Counted from the stretch's first letter, positions 8,953 through 17,369 are shown. The stretch: DNA of 36,753 nucleotides from Planctomycetaceae bacterium (GCA_028284485.1 JANQRQ010000144.1:1-36753), one strand, 5' to 3'. The notes: generated by a model not told the origin, from the sequence alone. A program made the numbers and translations.

Positions 8953-9690
8953 ATGATTATCGACACGCACCAACATTTCGGCACTTCGATGTTCTCCGGT
9001 GTGACCACGACCGAAGCGGAATTGCTGGCGGCGATGGATGCCAACGGCATTGATCTCGCCTTTGTGATGCCCCAACCGACACTCGAGGATGTCCGACCAA
9101 TCCACGACCAGATTGCCGAGTCGGCGGAAAAACATCCCCAGCGGATTCGGGGGATGGCGAGCATCAGTCCCTGGCTCAGCGAATCTGAGTACTTCGCGGA
9201 AGCCCGCCGCTGCGTGAATCAACTCGGATTCGTCGCGCTCAAGCACCATCCGTTGGGGCATAATATCGCCCCGAACGCCGGCCCCTCAGACAAGGTCTTC
9301 CAGGCAGCCGACGAACTGGGCGTGCCGGTTATTGTGCACACCGGCCTGGGCACACCCTGGTCGTTGCCATCGCTGTGCATTCCACCCGCCCGCAAATACC
9401 CAAACGTGCCGGTCATTGCCGCCCATGCAGGATGGGGCGTCTACAGTGCCGAAGCGATCGTCGCCGCCCAGGTTTGCGATAATATCTATTTGGAACCTTC
9501 CTGGTGCCCGACGTATGTGGCTCGGAAGATGATCGATGAGTTTGGTGCCGAGCGAGTCCTGTGGGGATCCGATCATCTCTCCAACATGCCGGTCGAGTTA
9601 GCCAAATACCGGGCGATCGGTCTGACGGAAGCGCAGTTGGACGAAGTGATGCGCGGGACGGCGGAACGTATCTTTCCTCTTTCGCGATAA
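8953..9690 (+). CDS. Amidohydrolase-2 family metal-dependent hydrolase (TIM barrel)
   Basis: The 245-residue protein has the short amidohydrolase-2 barrel used by decarboxylases and lactonases of this superfamily (COG2159-like). Metal-site residues are visible in order: the strand-1 DTHQH motif (His6, His8), a possible central Lys97 in VALKHHP, His129 in VIVHTG, His158 in VIAAHAG and Asp207 in RVLWGSDH. Length and motifs suggest a complete, active enzyme acting in the cytoplasm; there is no signal peptide. The substrate cannot be told from sequence. It follows the 198-residue unknown gene by 71 bp. The start ATG 8953 is chosen because DTHQH must be close to the N-terminus. Confidence 0.88.
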   Translation: MIIDTHQHFGTSMFSGVTTTEAELLAAMDANGIDLAFVMPQPTLEDVRPIHDQIAESAEKHPQRIRGMASISPWLSESEYFAEARRCVNQLGFVALKHHPLGHNIAPNAGPSDKVFQAADELGVPVIVHTGLGTPWSLPSLCIPPARKYPNVPVIAAHAGWGVYSAEAIVAAQVCDNIYLEPSWCPTYVARKMIDEFGAERVLWGSDHLSNMPVELAKYRAIGLTEAQLDEVMRGTAERIFPLSR

Positions 9691-9775
9691 ACTGGCCATG
9701 ATGCTGGGCTGTTGATTCCCAGACCAATACCGGTCAGTTCACTTAGCGACGTGAAATCTTCACCGCCAACAGGTT

Positions 9776-10009
9776 ATGGCGAAACGCAACGAAGAGGAAC
9801 AGTGCGGCGATGCCGGCTTTTCATCGCCGGAACCGAAAAATAGCCTCGCTTCATATGTTCTGTTTCCTGGACAAGTTTCTATCGAATTACGGCTAGGAGA
9901 TCGTGAAAAAACGATGCGAAGTCGTGAATTGATCTTGTCGCGCCTCGAAAATCTGCAAATATACATTCAAGCCTATGTTGGATCGTGCGTACGCGGCACG
10001 ATGGACTAA
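9776..10009 (+). CDS. Possible small protein, 77 aa (doubtful)
   Basis: ATG 9776 opens a 77-codon frame that lies alone in the gap after the amidohydrolase. The C-terminal half (from about residue 40, RLGDREKTMRSRELILSRLE) reads like a plausible amphipathic helix; the N-terminal half does not. There is no clear ribosome site and no recognised family. A strong terminator lies about 190 bp downstream. It may be a chance frame. Confidence 0.25.
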   Translation: MAKRNEEEQCGDAGFSSPEPKNSLASYVLFPGQVSIELRLGDREKTMRSRELILSRLENLQIYIQAYVGSCVRGTMD

Positions 10010-10198
10010 CGGCTCGTGAAGGGGTCGGAGCTGGCTCACCGATCGAAGCGGGCATGGTTTTAACAGAAAGGGGGTGGTCGAATGGAATATGATTGTACAA
10101 GCCAGCGAGGTGGTTCCGCCTAACGAAAGTCGGCGGACTCTCAAACGGGCGACCACCGTCTCGTAAGAGATCGTTCGCGATCTAAACCACGAGTTCAT

Positions 10199-10240
10199 GG
10201 CCCGGTTTCCTTAACAAGGAAGCCGGGCCTTCGCTTTTTT
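10199..10240 (+). terminator. Strong rho-independent terminator
   Basis: Arms GGCCCGGTTTCCTT (10199-10212) and AAGGAAGCCGGGCC (10216-10229) pair over 14 positions with a single G-U pair and a 3-nt AAC loop, followed by TTCGCTTTTTT. The T-run is on the plus strand only, so it ends rightward transcription. No recognised gene lies just upstream, which hints at a short transcript from 9.7-10.2 kb. Confidence 0.9.
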
Positions 10241-10280
10241 ACCCTCTTCTTATTGGCCCTACGCTGACGACCAATCGCGA

Positions 10281-10360
10281 CAGCGTATTTCGCTGACTTA
10301 TGGCTGCGACAATCGCGTTTTGTTCCATGATAGCCGGCTCCCACGAGCCAGAAACGCCCA
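10281..10360 (+). repeat. Dispersed 80-nt repeat, copy 1
   Basis: It aligns without gaps to copy 2 (65 of 80 identical) and copy 3 (66 of 80). It starts with a hairpin, CAGCG-TATTT-CGCTG, and carries GGCTC-CCAC-GAGCC near its end. Similarity to copy 3 continues a little further into an A-rich stretch. It lies between the terminator and the Cys/Met-rich gene. Confidence 0.85.
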
Positions 10361-10686
10361 CAAGAAAAAGTAAACCGCTCTGGAAACGCCGACTGCAACC
10401 GCCGCTGGCACATTCTGGTGCATCGGCGACGCCAAGCCCTCTTGCAGCGACAGCAGCGTGCGAGATACGGTTGCCTGGGGAGTAGCCGCGGCCGTGCCAT
10501 TCGGAGGGTGGAAGAACTTTTCGTTAAGAATTTTCTCACTGTTCTCAAACAATTTATGGCGTTTTTCTTCCAAATGTGCCAAACTGATGCACAGACAATT
10601 CTCTAAGAAGTCCCCCGGCCACCACTGACAGATTCCTGAACAGTGATCGGACAGGCCGTCTCGTTTCACTAAAGAGGAAATTGGAC

Positions 10687-13122
10687 ATGTCGAACTCTCA
10701 TCGCTCCGATCTCGAATTCGATGCCACAGATTCCAAGGACGATTCTCGTCGAACAACTGGCCTATTTTCCGTCGGCCATTTCGCAGTGGCGATCGCAGGA
10801 GTCGCACTGCTGACAGCCGGGCTGGTCATCGGTTGCGGCGAGGGCGGCGGAGAAGGTGGAGGCGACGATTCATCAGCCAGCAGTGATGCGGGAGGAGATG
10901 ACGGCGGCGGTGGAGCTTCTTCTGGCGGCGGCGGTGGAGGTGCCTCTTCCGGCGGCGGGGGCGGCGGTGGTGGTGGATGCGAAATGGGCATGTGCTATGG
11001 CATGTCGATGTGCTGCATGTCGATGTCAATGTGCTGCATGGGAATGTGCGGCATGTGTGATATGTGCATGTGTATGGGCATGGGCATGGGCGGTATGAGC
11101 TATACCAGTGCCGTCCAGCAGACTCAGGCGGCGATCATGGCAAATCGTCCATCTGACTTCGATGAATGGACGGAGGAAGACTACCGATCTGCGCTGTACG
11201 AAGGCGATCCTCGATTGCCCAAGGCGATCGAACATTATGCAGCCAAAACAAAGGGGCAACCGGAAGGGGCGAAACTGCTGACTTGGCTGCTGATGAACGT
11301 GAACGATCCCCCGGATCCCGATGCGGAAGGGGAAACAACGCCCGAAGACGGCCAAGGGGGAGCTGGAGGAGCGGCGAGCTTAGATACCAACGATTATGAA
11401 TTCCGTACCGAAGGTGACTATTTCGACTTCAACGAGGGTGGTTACGGTGACGATTCCGACACAGTCGTTGCCGATGCCGGTTACGGCGGACAGTTCATCC
11501 CCTCAACTTTGGCGACGTCGGGAGTGTTGTTCGCGGCGGAACCGCAGCGTGGCTGCAGCATGATGTGTATGTCGATGTGCTGCATGTGCGGAATGTGCGG
11601 CTGCATGTGCTGTTGCGACATGAGCATGGGCGGCGGTGGTGGCGGAGGCGGCTTGAGCTACACTCAGCTGCTCGACGGCGGCGGACTGCAATTGGATCCC
11701 AACGTGGTCGTGAGAGCCGTCTTAAAAGGATTGATCGAGAACGATTCGACCCAGGCCTGGGCCACTGTTGAAGAATTGCTGAAAGGCACAATCGACACCG
11801 GCATTAGTGATTCCGACGTTGTCGATCTAATTTTGGAATCGTTGATGCAGGGTTACGGCGGACCCGATCATCCGACAGCAAGACTGCTGACTTTGGTTAC
11901 AACTCAGCCGGCAAGTTTACGATCGGGTGGAACCGGCACGGTCTCCGCACAGGAATTGCAACAACGAGCATTCGATTTGCATTCAAAATACGCGTCATCT
12001 TCGGTCGATTTACTGTTGGGCATTCACAAGGTCCACAACCCGCAGGAGGATCTGCTGTCGAATAACCCGTTCAACAACGAAGCTGGCGGGAACCCCGGAT
12101 TCTCCGGTGCTTCGTCTTGTGGAATGTGCGACATGTGCTCGATGTGTGGAATGATGTGCAGTGGAATGTGTAGCTCCATGTGCTGTTCAATGTGCTGTGG
12201 CATGTGTTGTTCGATGTGCGGTGGCGGTGCAGCGGCGTTTCGTCGTGCGGCAGGCGGCGTGCCCCAACAACAGCAACAAACGCAAATTGTCGAACCTCCA
12301 CCGATGAAACTGACTGCCGATGAATTGACCCGAGTCGTCAATTACTTGTGGCAGCCGGAAATGATTAATTTCGTCGACGGACAGGTGAAACAGACGGCTA
12401 CGTTGTCAGACAGTATCGATGTCCTCAAGTTGGCCGGGTCGTTTCCCAATGCGCAGATTCGCCGCTCCGTTTTTGAATTACTCGAGAAGAACTGGGAACA
12501 AGGCGCGGATGAATTGATCGACAAGGGATTGTTCGACCATGTCTTGCACGATCCCGGAATGGCGGTCGTGCTGAAGGCGATGCCCCGTTCGCGTCCCTTG
12601 TCAGCGCAGCCGGGTCGCCGGGTTACTGCCGACGTGAAAGCGAAGAACTCGTGGTGGAATTCTTCTTGGAAGATGACACAACTGCTCAATTCGCGCTTTC
12701 GGCGAGCTGCTGAAACGTCTGGAAACTCCGATATCCCCGTTTCAGATCGACCCGTACCATTCCAGTCGGGAGTGCCTGTGCAATTGCAGTATGCGGTCGA
12801 TTGGCCGGCCGATCTCGCCGGAAAGGTGGACGATGGCTCCGCCCCGGCACTCAAAGTGCGATATTTCCGAATGGAAAACAACGGCCCGCCCCGCGGTGCG
12901 GTCACCCATTACGAACGTCCGCTACGAACGGCACGTAAGAACCAAAGCCCGACGACTGTCTGGTTTGATTCTTCCCCGCGTGGAACGGCCGAAGGGACCC
13001 GACGTTCAGTCGACGTTGTCATCACAGCCACAAGTGCCGAACATTACTTTGTCGAGGTTCTGGAAGTCGAAGTCCCCGACCCATCGGCGGCTGCAAGCAA
13101 TTCGGAAACCGGAGCCGAGTGA
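10687..13122 (+). CDS. Envelope protein with three Cys/Met-rich blocks, 811 aa
   Basis: I do not recognise a family. ATG 10687 is chosen because GAGGA lies 8 bases upstream; the TTG at 10681 is too close. Residues 1-30 are polar, about 31-50 hydrophobic, ending LVIGC, a lipobox-like site. Gly/Ser-rich low complexity follows to residue 97. Block 1 (98-137) has 10 Cys and 16 Met in 40 residues; block 2 (290-314) 10 Cys and 9 Met in 25; block 3 (478-511) 13 Cys and 10 Met in 34, largely as [GSD]MC and MCC units. Between them lie apparently helical segments with few Cys, for example around 138-205 and 330-395. The last 110 residues (from about 700) look beta-rich. Soft-metal binding, or disulfide cross-linking in the envelope, would explain the blocks; neither is proven. 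Confidence 0.85.
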   Translation: MSNSHRSDLEFDATDSKDDSRRTTGLFSVGHFAVAIAGVALLTAGLVIGCGEGGGEGGGDDSSASSDAGGDDGGGGASSGGGGGGASSGGGGGGGGGCEMGMCYGMSMCCMSMSMCCMGMCGMCDMCMCMGMGMGGMSYTSAVQQTQAAIMANRPSDFDEWTEEDYRSALYEGDPRLPKAIEHYAAKTKGQPEGAKLLTWLLMNVNDPPDPDAEGETTPEDGQGGAGGAASLDTNDYEFRTEGDYFDFNEGGYGDDSDTVVADAGYGGQFIPSTLATSGVLFAAEPQRGCSMMCMSMCCMCGMCGCMCCCDMSMGGGGGGGGLSYTQLLDGGGLQLDPNVVVRAVLKGLIENDSTQAWATVEELLKGTIDTGISDSDVVDLILESLMQGYGGPDHPTARLLTLVTTQPASLRSGGTGTVSAQELQQRAFDLHSKYASSSVDLLLGIHKVHNPQEDLLSNNPFNNEAGGNPGFSGASSCGMCDMCSMCGMMCSGMCSSMCCSMCCGMCCSMCGGGAAAFRRAAGGVPQQQQQTQIVEPPPMKLTADELTRVVNYLWQPEMINFVDGQVKQTATLSDSIDVLKLAGSFPNAQIRRSVFELLEKNWEQGADELIDKGLFDHVLHDPGMAVVLKAMPRSRPLSAQPGRRVTADVKAKNSWWNSSWKMTQLLNSRFRRAAETSGNSDIPVSDRPVPFQSGVPVQLQYAVDWPADLAGKVDDGSAPALKVRYFRMENNGPPRGAVTHYERPLRTARKNQSPTTVWFDSSPRGTAEGTRRSVDVVITATSAEHYFVEVLEVEVPDPSAAASNSETGAE

Positions 13123-13542
13123 GTCTTTGCAGGTCTCGGGCAGGTGCCGGAACACATGTTTCGGCGTCTGGTCGCCGGGCTGCGTTCCGGTGGTCGTCAA
13201 TAATCCCAGCGCCGCATTCCGGTGTGCCAAATTTGGGTACGCGAGCAGTCTCGTGGCTGTAAATTGGTGCCAAATCCCGCGCTATCTGCGGTCGATGCAT
13301 GCCTGGTCAGCCATCATCCTCGATCTGCCGACGCGTCTTTACTGCAAAAAACGGTAGGTTTTCGCAATAACCGATCCGTTTGCCCTCGAAACTTGTGGAA
13401 GATCGAACCTGTGTTAAGATGGAAGAAGTGCCGGATGCATTCTGGGTATGTCATAGATGGTGATTCTTCTGTCATTCGATTTTCATCAGCAATGATTGCA
13501 TCGGTCAGGGATGGCCGCATGATGAAATGGGGGCATTAGGCA
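13123..13542. other. Intergenic region, no gene seen
   Basis: A 420-bp gap between the Cys/Met-rich gene and the FHA gene, both rightward. A small hairpin (GCCGGAA and TTTCGGC arms, 13146-13165) lies 24 bp after the stop but lacks a T-run. Frames on both strands look like shadow. The FHA promoter is probably in the AT-richer second half. Confidence 0.5.
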
Positions 13543-14109
13543 ATGGGAATGGATGTCAAACTGGTAGTATTAATCGGAAAGGCCAAAGGTCGCGAGATTC
13601 CGCTGCCACGCAGCCAGTTTATTATTGGCCGCGCCCAAAATTGTCACTTGCGTCCGCATAGCGAACTGGTCAGCAAATTGCATTGCGCCATAGTATGCCG
13701 AGGCGACCAAGTTATCGTCAGGGACCTAAAAAGCCGCAATAAGACCTACGTCAACGACGAGCCGGTCACAAGCACGGTTCGTGTACACGATGGCGATATT
13801 CTCACCGTTGGTCCGCTGAAATTCCGCTTCATGGTGGAAGGCGAAGTCGAGGGCGGACTCGCCCCCGAATTGCGGAAAGATCACGTGCGCTGGTTAATGG
13901 AGGATTCTGATTCCTTCGACGTCGACACCAGCTGTGAAACGACAATCGTCGATATTCCCCAGGAACTTCTTGCGGAAATCGAAGATGCCAAAGACTCGTC
14001 TGAAAACGAAGAAACCGAGGACGAAGCAACGCATCACAAGAAGCTTTCGGCCGGGAAATACCTCAAGGAGTATTTCGAGCCGAAAGAACCCGGCGAATCG
14101 AAGGAGTGA
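13543..14109 (+). CDS. FHA-domain protein with acidic C-terminal region
   Basis: A 188-residue protein with an N-terminal forkhead-associated domain (about 5-97), which binds phosphothreonine peptides. The core residues are present: Gly29-Arg30 in FIIGRAQNCHL, Ser44 and His47 in SKLHCAI, and Asn66 in SRNKTYVN, where the usual Gly is Lys67. Residues 98-188 form an acidic, disordered-looking tail with a threonine-containing CETTIVDIP segment, then a basic patch (HHKKLSAGKYLKEYF). Such tails can be kinase targets, but that is inference. No kinase gene is adjacent; a SpoIIE-type phosphatase gene converges from the other side, which suggests phospho-signalling. ATG 13543 is the first start; ATG 13549 is an equal alternative. 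Confidence 0.92.
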   Translation: MGMDVKLVVLIGKAKGREIPLPRSQFIIGRAQNCHLRPHSELVSKLHCAIVCRGDQVIVRDLKSRNKTYVNDEPVTSTVRVHDGDILTVGPLKFRFMVEGEVEGGLAPELRKDHVRWLMEDSDSFDVDTSCETTIVDIPQELLAEIEDAKDSSENEETEDEATHHKKLSAGKYLKEYFEPKEPGESKE

Positions 14110-14220
14110 TAGCGGCGTCGATTTCCAACGATGCGGTGTTCATACCGGCAACAACGCCGTAGCAAACAGCGACGTTTCGGCCGGACATCCAATGGCACGG
14201 CGTGCCCAAAGTTGCCTATC

Positions 14221-14300
14221 CAGCGTGTTACGCTGACTTGTGGCCGCGACAATCGCACGTTGTTCAACGAGAGATGGCTCCCACGAGCCAGAGTCGCCAA
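14221..14300 (+). repeat. Dispersed 80-nt repeat, copy 2
   Basis: Same unit as at 10281-10360, 65 of 80 identical without gaps. Both hairpins are stronger here: CAGCGT-GTT-ACGCTG and TGGCTC-CCAC-GAGCCA. It lies between the convergent FHA and phosphatase genes, about 110 bp after the FHA stop. Confidence 0.85.
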
Positions 14301-14397
14301 CGACAACAGGTAACCCCACTTAAGCCCAGTCGTGCCTAGTTTTCTAGCCTACTATGACAGAGTCTGCACGATGCGTCAGAGGGTTCTGGGACCACTT

Positions 14398-15594
14398 CTA
14401 GAATCGATCGAGCATTACGACCGATGTATCGTCGTGTCGACCGGCCCCTTCGGTAAACGCATTGGAGTCGTCAAACAGCGCTTGCATCGCCTCCTGCACT
14501 GTTTGTTCGTAGGTCCGCTCCAATGTCTTGAAGATGCCTTCGATGCCGAATTGATGATGCCGTCCGGGTTTGCCTTCGGGAAACGCCTCTTCTAATCCGT
14601 CTGTGCACAACAACAGTCGGCTCTTCTCAGGCAAAGTCGACGTGTAGGTTTCGTATTCGACATCGGGCATGATTCCCAACGGTAGACCGCCCGCATCTTC
14701 AGGACCGTATAACTCGACCTTTCCGGTGCCCAGATCCTGCCGAATCGGCACGGGATGACCGGCTGACGTCCACTGCAATTCCTGCCGTTCAATATTGAGG
14801 ATGGCATACAACAACGTAATGAACCCACCTTCATCGTTGACGACGCTCTGCTCCGACAACTGATTGTTGACTTCTGCGACGAATTGGGCCGTATCTTGGT
14901 ATTTCTGCGTGCGAATCATGCGAACGAGTGTATGCATCGTCATGATCGACATGGCTGCTTTCATGCCGTGCCCCGAAGCATCACCAACCAAAAGGACGAC
15001 GTTGTTTTCATCAAGCGTAAATACGTCGTAGTAATCTCCCCCAGCCATCGTCACCGTTCGGCCACCAACCACCTGAATCTGGGAAGGTTCGTATCGGCCA
15101 CAAATGGAGTAGCCATCGGGAGCTTCGAGGTCCTCTGGAATCACCGAAGCCTGTAGCTTGCGGACTGACTCGACTTCTTCGCGAAGTCGTTCAGCCAGCT
15201 TTTGTTCGCGTTCGGCGCGAACTGCCTCAACGGTGCTTTGCAGCGTGGCCTGCAACATGAACACGAAATCGCCGCCCGAATCACGCAGAACGTAGGCTCG
15301 CATTCCATTCGTCATGAACTTAACGATGCGAAAGACGTCCGGCTGATGGCAGGCTCCCACGATTGGGGTATCGGGACGCGCTCTCTGAAGTTTGGTGAAT
15401 ATCTCGTAGCCCGCATCCATATCGGGCATGGCAATCGTCATTAAAATGACGTCCCAGTGCTGAACTTCAGAATAGGCTTTCTTCAAAAACTCGGTCTTCG
15501 TTGTGGTAACGACTACCTCATTTTCGTCGATTCCCAGATACATGGAGATCAGATCCGCTTCGTCCGAATCATCCCAACCAACGAGGATACGCAT
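14398..15594 (-). CDS. SpoIIE/RsbU-type Ser/Thr phosphatase with degenerate receiver domain
   Basis: A 398-residue protein. Residues 1-120 have receiver-domain shape: MRILVGWDDSD carries the acidic pair Asp8-Asp9, but the phosphoacceptor position in VILMTIAMP is Thr53 instead of Asp, and the conserved late Lys is Arg104. Next is a helical linker (about 121-160, AEREQKLAERLREEVESV). The PP2C-like SpoIIE domain shows GGDYYDV, GDASGHGMKAA, TDGLEEA and DDTSVVML, so the metal ligands are present and the phosphatase should be active. It probably dephosphorylates an anti-anti-sigma-type protein; none is in the window. ATG 15594 has AAAGGA upstream and starts the receiver fold, so I prefer it to the upstream start at 15678. 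Confidence 0.92.
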   Translation of the reverse strand: MRILVGWDDSDEADLISMYLGIDENEVVVTTTKTEFLKKAYSEVQHWDVILMTIAMPDMDAGYEIFTKLQRARPDTPIVGACHQPDVFRIVKFMTNGMRAYVLRDSGGDFVFMLQATLQSTVEAVRAEREQKLAERLREEVESVRKLQASVIPEDLEAPDGYSICGRYEPSQIQVVGGRTVTMAGGDYYDVFTLDENNVVLLVGDASGHGMKAAMSIMTMHTLVRMIRTQKYQDTAQFVAEVNNQLSEQSVVNDEGGFITLLYAILNIERQELQWTSAGHPVPIRQDLGTGKVELYGPEDAGGLPLGIMPDVEYETYTSTLPEKSRLLLCTDGLEEAFPEGKPGRHHQFGIEGIFKTLERTYEQTVQEAMQALFDDSNAFTEGAGRHDDTSVVMLDRF

Positions 15595-16163
15595 AAACTT
15601 TCCTTTCAAACACTCAGCCGTCGCACAAATCGGGCAGTTTTCGTTCAGAAGAGGCCATTCGTCCTGCCGTTTTTGCACAGCAACGGTTGAATGTCACTCC
15701 AGAGCCAGCCCAAAGATGCCTGATTCATTCAAGATAGTGAATGTCAGCGCGTGATAACAGCATGAAGTTATTGGATTTGAAGTTGTCATAAAATCCTACG
15801 CGGCAGTCGTACCCAATTCAAACCAAATCCCCTACTTTTCAGTGCCGGCCCCCAGCAAAACCGACGCCCGGCAACCCGACGTTTTGCGTCGACGCCGACT
15901 TGACGAACGTAGCCGCAATCCCACCTGATCCAGCACGCATGACGATGAACGTTCCGCACGACTGCCCATGAACTGCCGCAAATCGGTAAAAAAACCGAGC
16001 GAGAAATCGTGGGAATTGTCACTCGAGAGTCCCCGATTCGCAGGAGCGATTCTCCCGGCATCCCCAGTCGTCTTTCGCCGACAGTTACGGAGCCTTCAAA
16101 AGGGGCCCCTTGTCGCGCACTAAGTTCGATGACCAGCCGCATCGGATGCGCAATGTGACTCGA
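15595..16163. other. Intergenic region, no gene seen
   Basis: A 569-bp gap between two leftward genes. The phosphatase promoter should be near its right of start. A 118-codon reverse frame (15786-16142) is Arg/Trp-rich, lacks a ribosome site and resembles no family, so I treat it as shadow. No terminator with a clear T-run was found. Confidence 0.45.
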
Positions 16164-17369
16164 CTACTTCCAAGCGGCCTTTCCCGACTCTTGGACTCGT
16201 GTCGGAAACCCGATCTCCGAGGTGGACCAACTTTGGGGAACTCTGACTGTGTCTCGATCGCTGACGGCCGCCCAACTATCTGAATAGTAAAGGTAGGGTG
16301 CCATCGCCTTGGCAATTTGGGCATGCTCGGTGAAGTGTGGCCAGACGTGGGTCGACCCAACCATCTTCGTGATGTCGTACTCCGCGAATTTACAAATCAG
16401 CGGTCCCCATCGCTGTCGATCCGCTCGGCTGAGTCCATAACGTGCCAACGCCTTCCGCGCGAATGGGGCGCTAAGCGGATAGAATTTCAGCGCAATATCG
16501 CGACGATTGCGAAGGTTCAGAATTGCTTCTGCACGTGTCGAGGCTCGACCATACCGATTGTCCGGATTCAACCAATCATGGTCGATGGCAGCCGCTGCAA
16601 ACACAAGTCGGATACGGTGGGGGAATTGATCAGCGCCACGCAGGCTCCAACCGTAAATCGCTCCTCCTCCCAGCATGTGCGTCGCTGCAGCGATCGTCCG
16701 CGATCCATGGCTATGGCCGACAATACCAATCGGGTGGTCTGCAGGAATTTGGGTGATAAACTGAGCCAAGTATTGCCCGGTTAATTCCGCCCGGCGCCCC
16801 AAGATGGCAATGTCGATCATGGGTGAGATTGGTGCATAACGGTTTTGACTGGGCCACGAAAAGACGACGACATGAAGTGGTTTATCGGGGGCGGCGCCGC
16901 GAATCCAGCGGTAGGTCGAACGAGCATCCGATATGACGAATCGCCAGTCGACAAAGCTGCCATGAACGAGAATGCACAATGGAACTCCCGGAACAAGAGC
17001 ACCTTGAAATTCCGAGGAGTTCGACGCAACCGGTTGGTCGTCGCTGTTGAGTCGAAAATAATCGAACTTGCAAACTCCACCAGGCCGTTGTGAACTTCCC
17101 CGAGTACTGACGATCCAAATATCACCGTTGCAGACGACGTCGGCGGAACGGCTCTGCAAATCATTCGGAAAATCGCCCGGCAGAGTATGCTCCGATGGCC
17201 CGGAAACACCCGGCGCTATTGTCGGCCCGATATCGACAGGCGCCTGCAATACCGGCCCTTGGCCCAGGGCGCGCGGCATCGGTCCGACCGCGTGCACCAT
17301 CAGCACAAACGCGAACAATGCGGCACCTGCGAGTCCACGAAATCGCAAATTGTCGGCCAGCCGAATCAA
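16164..17369 (-). CDS. Exported alpha/beta hydrolase (DUF900-like)
   Basis: A 401-residue protein with an N-terminal signal peptide (hydrophobic 13-30, then MPRALGQG). The hydrolase core begins near residue 130 with VPLCILVHGSFVDWRF, whose HG (136-137) is the oxyanion-hole motif. The nucleophile elbow GIVGHSHGSRT places Ser220. Candidate acid and His residues follow in FAAAAIDHDW and STHVWPHF. The DUF900-type hydrolases have this arrangement and unknown substrates. The protein should act in the periplasm or outside. It stands apart: 533 bp downstream of the RND gene and 569 bp from the phosphatase gene, probably with its own promoter. Confidence 0.85.
   Translation of the reverse strand: MIRLADNLRFRGLAGAALFAFVLMVHAVGPMPRALGQGPVLQAPVDIGPTIAPGVSGPSEHTLPGDFPNDLQSRSADVVCNGDIWIVSTRGSSQRPGGVCKFDYFRLNSDDQPVASNSSEFQGALVPGVPLCILVHGSFVDWRFVISDARSTYRWIRGAAPDKPLHVVVFSWPSQNRYAPISPMIDIAILGRRAELTGQYLAQFITQIPADHPIGIVGHSHGSRTIAAATHMLGGGAIYGWSLRGADQFPHRIRLVFAAAAIDHDWLNPDNRYGRASTRAEAILNLRNRRDIALKFYPLSAPFARKALARYGLSRADRQRWGPLICKFAEYDITKMVGSTHVWPHFTEHAQIAKAMAPYLYYSDSWAAVSDRDTVRVPQSWSTSEIGFPTRVQESGKAAWK

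Larger units (their letters stand above)
9691..10686. other. Roughly 1-kb region with a terminator, a repeat and no certain gene
   Basis: This is the longest gap in the window. It holds a weak 77-codon frame (9776-10009), short frames near 10082-10166, the strong terminator at 10199-10240 and copy 1 of the dispersed repeat (10281-10360). The last 320 bp form the upstream region of the Cys/Met-rich gene, whose ribosome site (GAGGA near 10675) is good. Confidence 0.6.

Noticed and set aside
10298..10807. 169-codon reverse frame upstream of the Cys/Met gene
   Set aside because: Its start lies inside the opposite gene, it runs through the dispersed repeat, and it has no ribosome site or family.
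10826..12341. Reverse-strand frames rich in His/Ala or His/Thr across the Cys/Met blocks
   Set aside because: They are the complement of repeated ATGTGC codons; the forward frame has a good start, a ribosome site and protein-like sequence between the blocks.
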